Of a stretch of DNA of 64,000 nt, positions 59,446 through 64,000 are shown piece by piece. The notes beneath the pieces are model-generated. The model saw nothing but the letters and a program-made list of their open reading frames with translations. It was not told the origin of the DNA and made no database searches. The stretch's first letter is position 1. Each line of letters opens with the position of its first letter. The translations under genes and the position numbers were made by a program. Source of the DNA: Sphagnum compactum (Eukaryota > Bryophyta > Sphagnopsida > Sphagnales); the NCBI GenBank assembly GCA_965153455.1, contig OZ234504.1:11470001-11534000 (forward strand). The letters are read 5' to 3'.

Positions 59446-60355
59446 CAGAGACGACGAGGAAGATCTAAATAATGCAGTATCGTTGGAGAAAGGGAGAGGG
59501 AGCGTGTGTTGTCGCGCTCTCGTCGCCCAGCACAGTTTTGCGATGTTTGCCTGTTTTCTCGGCTCCAATACCTGCTCTGCATATGCGTGATACGGAAGAA
59601 AACATTCCAAAGACAGAAGGATCGCTCTTCGCTGCTTTGACTGTTAGATCGTATCGGGTTTGCTTTTTGTTTGGGGGGAAGGGATTGGTTGCTGGGAGGA
59701 TCAAACAAAACCAGAGCTTCCAGAAATGATTTAATATACATACAGGTAACATGCTTTCTCGATATCTGTTTTTCAATCGGGGTGTGTAGGTTTGAGATCT
59801 TATTATTTCGGACATGAGGAGGATGAGCGAGGTACCCTGGGCTGGCTCTATAGGTACTTGAGCTTTTGATTCTTTACACTTGATGAAGTGATCTTCAGTC
59901 CTTGGATAAATTCGTGTGTTCGCCTGTGCGTGTCGGGGAACTCGTTTTGCTTGTCGGATCCTTTCCAATGCATTTGAATCGGTGATATCTCCATGAGTGA
60001 GGAGCTGTATTTTTTCATGAATGAATGATGATTTTGGAGTCTGCTATTCTTCTAGCTCAGTGATGGGGCATTTTTAAATTGATAAAAAAAAAAATGGAAG
60101 TTCAATGTGCACATTATCTGAAATAGCGCCATCCTTGATGCTCTGGATAAGGTTGGCAAGGTCAAGCAAGAGAATTTCATCATTTCATAGATGTGGAGTT
60201 GCGGTTTGTCCTGTAGATGGTGCCCTTGACTGCATCAAGGAGTCAATTCTGCTCTTCGAGATCATGAAGAATGCTGGTAGCATTAGCAAACCAATGTTAC
60301 TAAACTCTAGGTTGGGACAGGTATATGACAACGGGACTGAGGAAAAGAGCCAGCC
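59446..60355 (+). other. Probable 5' leader of MIC60
   Basis: GA-rich and GC-richer sequence at 59440-59530 looks like a transcript start region. The stretch holds several upstream ATGs. A possible donor (CAGGTAACATG near 59744) suggests a 5'-UTR intron. No coding exon is supported. Confidence 0.4.
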
Positions 60356-63300
60356 ATGAGTGCTGTGAGCAGTCTCCTACGGCGGCGAACCTCCTGGGCA
60401 CTTACGTCCCTACTCAAGTCACAATATCACCAAAGGTATTCCTTTGTTTCGTCCCATTGTGCAAGGAGCAATGCGTGTCAGGGTTTTCCAACAACTGATG
60501 CTCAGCGATTCTCTCAAGCCAGTCTTTTTCCGGTATACTCTTTAACTTTGAAGCTCTGCCTGTGGATGATGACTCCTGGCATGGTTCCACACCATGAGTT
60601 TCAGCACTGACATATCCTTGCATAGGAGTCTTCTCAAAATTTGTTACCATACCATAACTTCTTGTAATATATTTTCTTTGCTGTTGTAGGCTCAAGAGTC
60701 ACTTGGTCGATTTCAGCAGTTTGCAACTGCAGCATCTGTGCCACCGCCTCCTAGCCCTGGTCCTGACCTGTCTGGCTCTTCATCAGGTAGTGATCGAATG
60801 CTTCGATTCATGGGGTCTATGTGCATCTATTTGATATGTAGTTCTGTCCAAGTGGTCGTGCTTGCATAAGAATTTTGAGGATCTTATGCTTCTGAGTGAT
60901 TGCCATGGCAGGGAATTTAAGGAAGTATCTAGGTGTGGTTGCAGCAGCAACCATTGCAGCTGTTGCAGCTGCTATCTACTTCACAGATGGAGCAGTATTC
61001 CAAGATTTTGCCAATGGCTCCTTCAAACTTCCTGATGGTTTATTGTTTGGAAATAAGCAGACAAAACCTGATGATCAGAGCAAGCTGGATAAGACTACCA
61101 GCAACTCTCAGCCAATCAAAAGACCTGAATCGAATCCTGGATTTGTTGAGGAGACTGAAAGTGACTCAAATGTCACACAAGTGGCTGACAGCCAACCTGA
61201 AAAAGGAGATGAAATAGCAGATACACACCACGGAATCCAGCAGATGGATGCAAACCCACAAGATTTGAGGGAGGCCAATGTCATATTGCAGGTGATTCAA
61301 GAAACTCCATTGAAGCCTCGGGTGATGGAGGATGAAAAATTGAAACCTGAGCAAGCTCTTGAGGATACTTTTGAGATCAGAGAGCTTGAGGATGTTGATA
61401 ACAAATCTCAAGCAACACAGGAACATTTTGATGTTAGAGTGATTGATGAAACTGCCAGCAAACCTGAGGAATCTCAGGATAGTAGTCCTGACATACAGGG
61501 GGTTGAGGAGAGTGAGAAAACATCCGAAGTTATTGAGGAGATTTTGAGGACATCTGAGCCTGAGTTTGTTGAAGAGATTGAAAAGACACCTGAAGTTGTT
61601 GAGGAGACTCAGGCAATGCCAGTCCCACCTCTGCTGATCATTGAAAAGACCATCAAGGAGGAGACCAGTGGGTCTGAAGCTTTTGTCACTGAAATTTTTG
61701 AGGTCTTGGAGGTTGATAGACCTGTTGCTTCACATGAAAGTGAAGAAGTGATGCCGGAGACCACAAGTGTAGTAGAAAATGGACTGACAGATGTTGAATC
61801 TTCTTCCCAAAGAGCTGCTGATGAACTCAAGGTGAGCTCTAAGGGAAGTATGACAGAAGATCAGGAAATAAACAACTTTCTGACAGCAATGGAGGAGACA
61901 GCCAGTGCAGATGATCTGAAGGACTTCTCTGACAAAGTCCTACTTAATCAGGTGACAAGTGAGGAGGATGAGAAAGAAATTGCGAGCATGAAGGATGAGT
62001 CTTCTCCATCTGATCAGGGCCAGCCAGTTGAGATCTTGGATAGTGTGGAGCAGGTGATACTTTTGGTCTCTGATAAACCTATTGAATCCAGAGCTATGGT
62101 TGCTGTCAAGTCTGTGCTCACAGGTCTTGAGAGAATTTAAAAGACAGATCTGCTCAACATTTCCAAAGACTTTTTGGTGGTTTTTGGGTATAGAGACTTC
62201 ATATATGTGTTTGTTTTCAGGTTTTGAAGGTGGGCTTTGAAGCAACCACTCTTGAGGCTTCACAGAAATTGAAAGGGCTTGCAGAGTCCTATCTCTTGAT
62301 CAAAGATCAGGATGATGAAGTTGAAAGATTCAAGGGTGAAGACAGTGGCAACAAAGATGTAGGTTTCTTGGAACATTCAACCAAATTGAAGCACTTGTAT
62401 CTGCATGCTTTGAGGGATCATGTCAGATCTTTCTTCTTACACTTGTTTCTCATAGTTTTGAGTCAATGACATTACAGGAACAAGAACCATCAGCTGGGGA
62501 AGTAAACACAGTGAGGGCACCTGTTAACAATATTGATCTGGTGGGAGCAATTCATGCCGCAGAGGCAAGGCAAGCCGAGATAGATGCTCAGCAGTATGGA
62601 GCTTTTTTGCTTAAAGTTAAGGTGAGTATGGGATAATTTCAGAGTAATGGAGATTATGATGCACTGGGTTTGTTTTCGCTGTTGGGTCCAGGTTTCCAAC
62701 CAAAATGCTGAGCTGAGGCAGGACCTTGTGGGACCAGGAGTTTCTGAAGCACTTGACTTAGTGCAAACTTGAGGAGTACTGTAGAATTGGGTTCGTTAGA
62801 GGAATGCAAGAGCTTGCAGGTAATAGCTGGGGACTTTACTAAAAGATTTGCTTGGATTCTTACCAGGAAGAGCATCAGCGAGAGTTGAATGAGGCACGGG
62901 AACAGCAGGAAAAGCATGCAGAGTATGCTAGCAGACTCGAAAAGGTTCATTGCTCTGTTCTTCCTCTCTGGCAAGCTTATCTTTTATTTTTGGCAAGCAG
63001 ACATTATTTGAAAAGAAAAAAGAAAGAGTTTATTGGTCTACAAATAGAATATGATAAATCAGACTTTAATACTTTAAAAACAATGTCAAGCAACTTATTG
63101 CAGTTTTTCAATTTTGCTGATATTCATTTCAAGCCAATGTTTCTATGCATCCTCTTTTATGTGTGTTTTATCTCTCACTTTTGTGTTTTGTCATGTTGCT
63201 GCTAGGCCTTGGACACACACAAAGAGAGGGCAGAAGCCCAGCTCAGGCAACAAATGCAGTGGGCTGAAGAGAGACTCCGTAGCGAGTTGAAGAAGAAGGT

Positions 63301-64000
63301 GAAATATGCATTCCTTCTTGTGAAACACAATCTGTTACTGTCCATTTCATTATACATGGAAGCAAGACTCTCATAGTAATAGCATTCTGAAGTTGTAGGG
63401 TGCCTTCCAAATCACTTTGCAGACCAATATATTTTTCTTTAAATTGTCCTCAAAGTTCATACAACTAAAAGGTCTTTGGCTTTTTTCTCTTTTCTTGTTT
63501 GGTGGTTTTCCACGCCTCTTCGCCCCTTTGTGTTGCTTGTTGGTCTGTAATTGCGTTCGGCTCTTCCTTCTCCTTTAGGTTCTCGAGCTAGCTAGCATCA
63601 GGGCTACATTTTCCTGCTACAACTGGTCTTGTGACAGAAACTTCATATGTTGGCTAATGTATGACATAACTGCTACGCTGCCAGGAGCCAATATTATGAT
63701 AGTTGGTCAATACCACATGCTGCTGTTGAAGGTCTCTGAGCATGTCGCTATTTTTCAGCTGGTCCTTAAGCTTTGGTTTTGGTTTTGTTTCTGTTTTTCC
63801 TCTTCTGTAGGGTTGGATTTTCCCTTCTGCCGATGTGTTGTAGGATAAAAAATCTCTGTAACCTTGTTAATGGGTTAGCCTCAATTCTTTTCAGGTTGAC
63901 TGAAATACATAAAGTATAATAAAGAAGTTCTCAATAATGAGATATTTTAGTTCTCAGTATGAAGATATTTTAATTTTGTGTACACTTCTGATGATGACAG
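60356..64000 (+). CDS. MIC60: MIC60/mitofilin, first seven coding exons (partial)
   Basis: Core subunit of the mitochondrial MICOS complex, which holds crista junctions in the inner membrane. Exons: 60356-60532, 60690-60786, 60912-62053, 62221-62358, 62478-62621, 62867-62944, 63206-63298; all GT-AG with matching phases, 623 residues to the edge. The N-terminus is Arg/Ser-rich without acidic residues, a mitochondrial presequence. A Pro-rich stretch follows, then one membrane segment at about residues 92-115 (YLGVVAAATIAAVAAAIYF). An acidic Glu/Thr-rich spacer of about 350 residues (repeats like EKTPEVVEE) precedes a helical part (LVGAIHAAEARQAEID, then coiled coil) that is the plant MIC60 hallmark. 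The exon 3 donor is the best in-phase choice (CAG/GTGATA); the frame stays open to 62140. The mitofilin domain lies beyond the window; ACAG at 63997-64000 may be the next acceptor. Confidence 0.88.

Noticed and set aside
60896-60911. ATG at 60905 as the MIC60 start
   Set aside because: It lies in the 3' splice site (CCATGGCAG) before exon 3; the upstream exons give a better presequence and agree in phase.

Overview
The window is nuclear DNA of a land plant with a large, repeat-rich genome. The genes are split by GT-AG introns. Three recognisable host genes (a sugar transporter, a trehalose-phosphate phosphatase and a mitofilin/MIC60) sit in about 64 kb of AT-rich DNA full of retrotransposons, DNA-transposon relics, minisatellites and decayed coding fragments. 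The style of the relics (hAT-like, LINE-like and PPR families, GGTA microsatellites) suggests a gymnosperm, fern or other non-flowering lineage, but that is inference and the species cannot be fixed from the sequence. No bacterial operon, CRISPR array or clearly new multi-gene system was seen.

Layout. 1-480: last exon of a tonoplast-type monosaccharide transporter (+). 481-14,590: AT-rich intergenic DNA with T-rich minisatellites, a dispersed repeat, an unrecognised two-ORF coding relic (11.6-12.1 kb) and a three-copy tandem repeat downstream of the next gene. 14,594-18,870: complete 11-exon trehalose-6-phosphate phosphatase gene (-), 460 codons, whose exon phases all agree. 18.9-20.6 kb: its upstream region with CT/GA and GGTA tracts. 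21.3-24.1 kb: decayed 5'-truncated Ty3 element with its 3' LTR.

24.1-34.9 kb is a nested stack. An old hAT-type transposase relic is interrupted first by a 1.18-kb CACTA-like non-autonomous element with TGA target duplications, and then by a 7.24-kb Ty3/gypsy chromovirus on the minus strand. The chromovirus has 951-bp LTRs with one difference seen, TTGGC target duplications and an intact 1496-aa Gag-Pol. On both sides of each insertion the hAT homology resumes.

37.9-38.4 kb: tRNA-derived SINE and a 192-bp tandem duplication. 40.9-49.1 kb: two decayed copies of one LINE-like reverse-transcriptase element in opposite orientation. 52.1-54.95 kb: several tandem repeats, including a 300-bp higher-order minisatellite carrying plant telobox words. 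55.0-58.3 kb: a second hAT-like transposase relic, a possible zinc-knuckle relic and a PPR pseudogene. 59.35-64.0 kb: teloboxes, leader and first seven coding exons of a MIC60 gene (+) that runs off the right edge.

The host genes are unrelated housekeeping functions (vacuolar sugar transport, trehalose signalling, mitochondrial cristae). Nothing indicates that they work as a unit.
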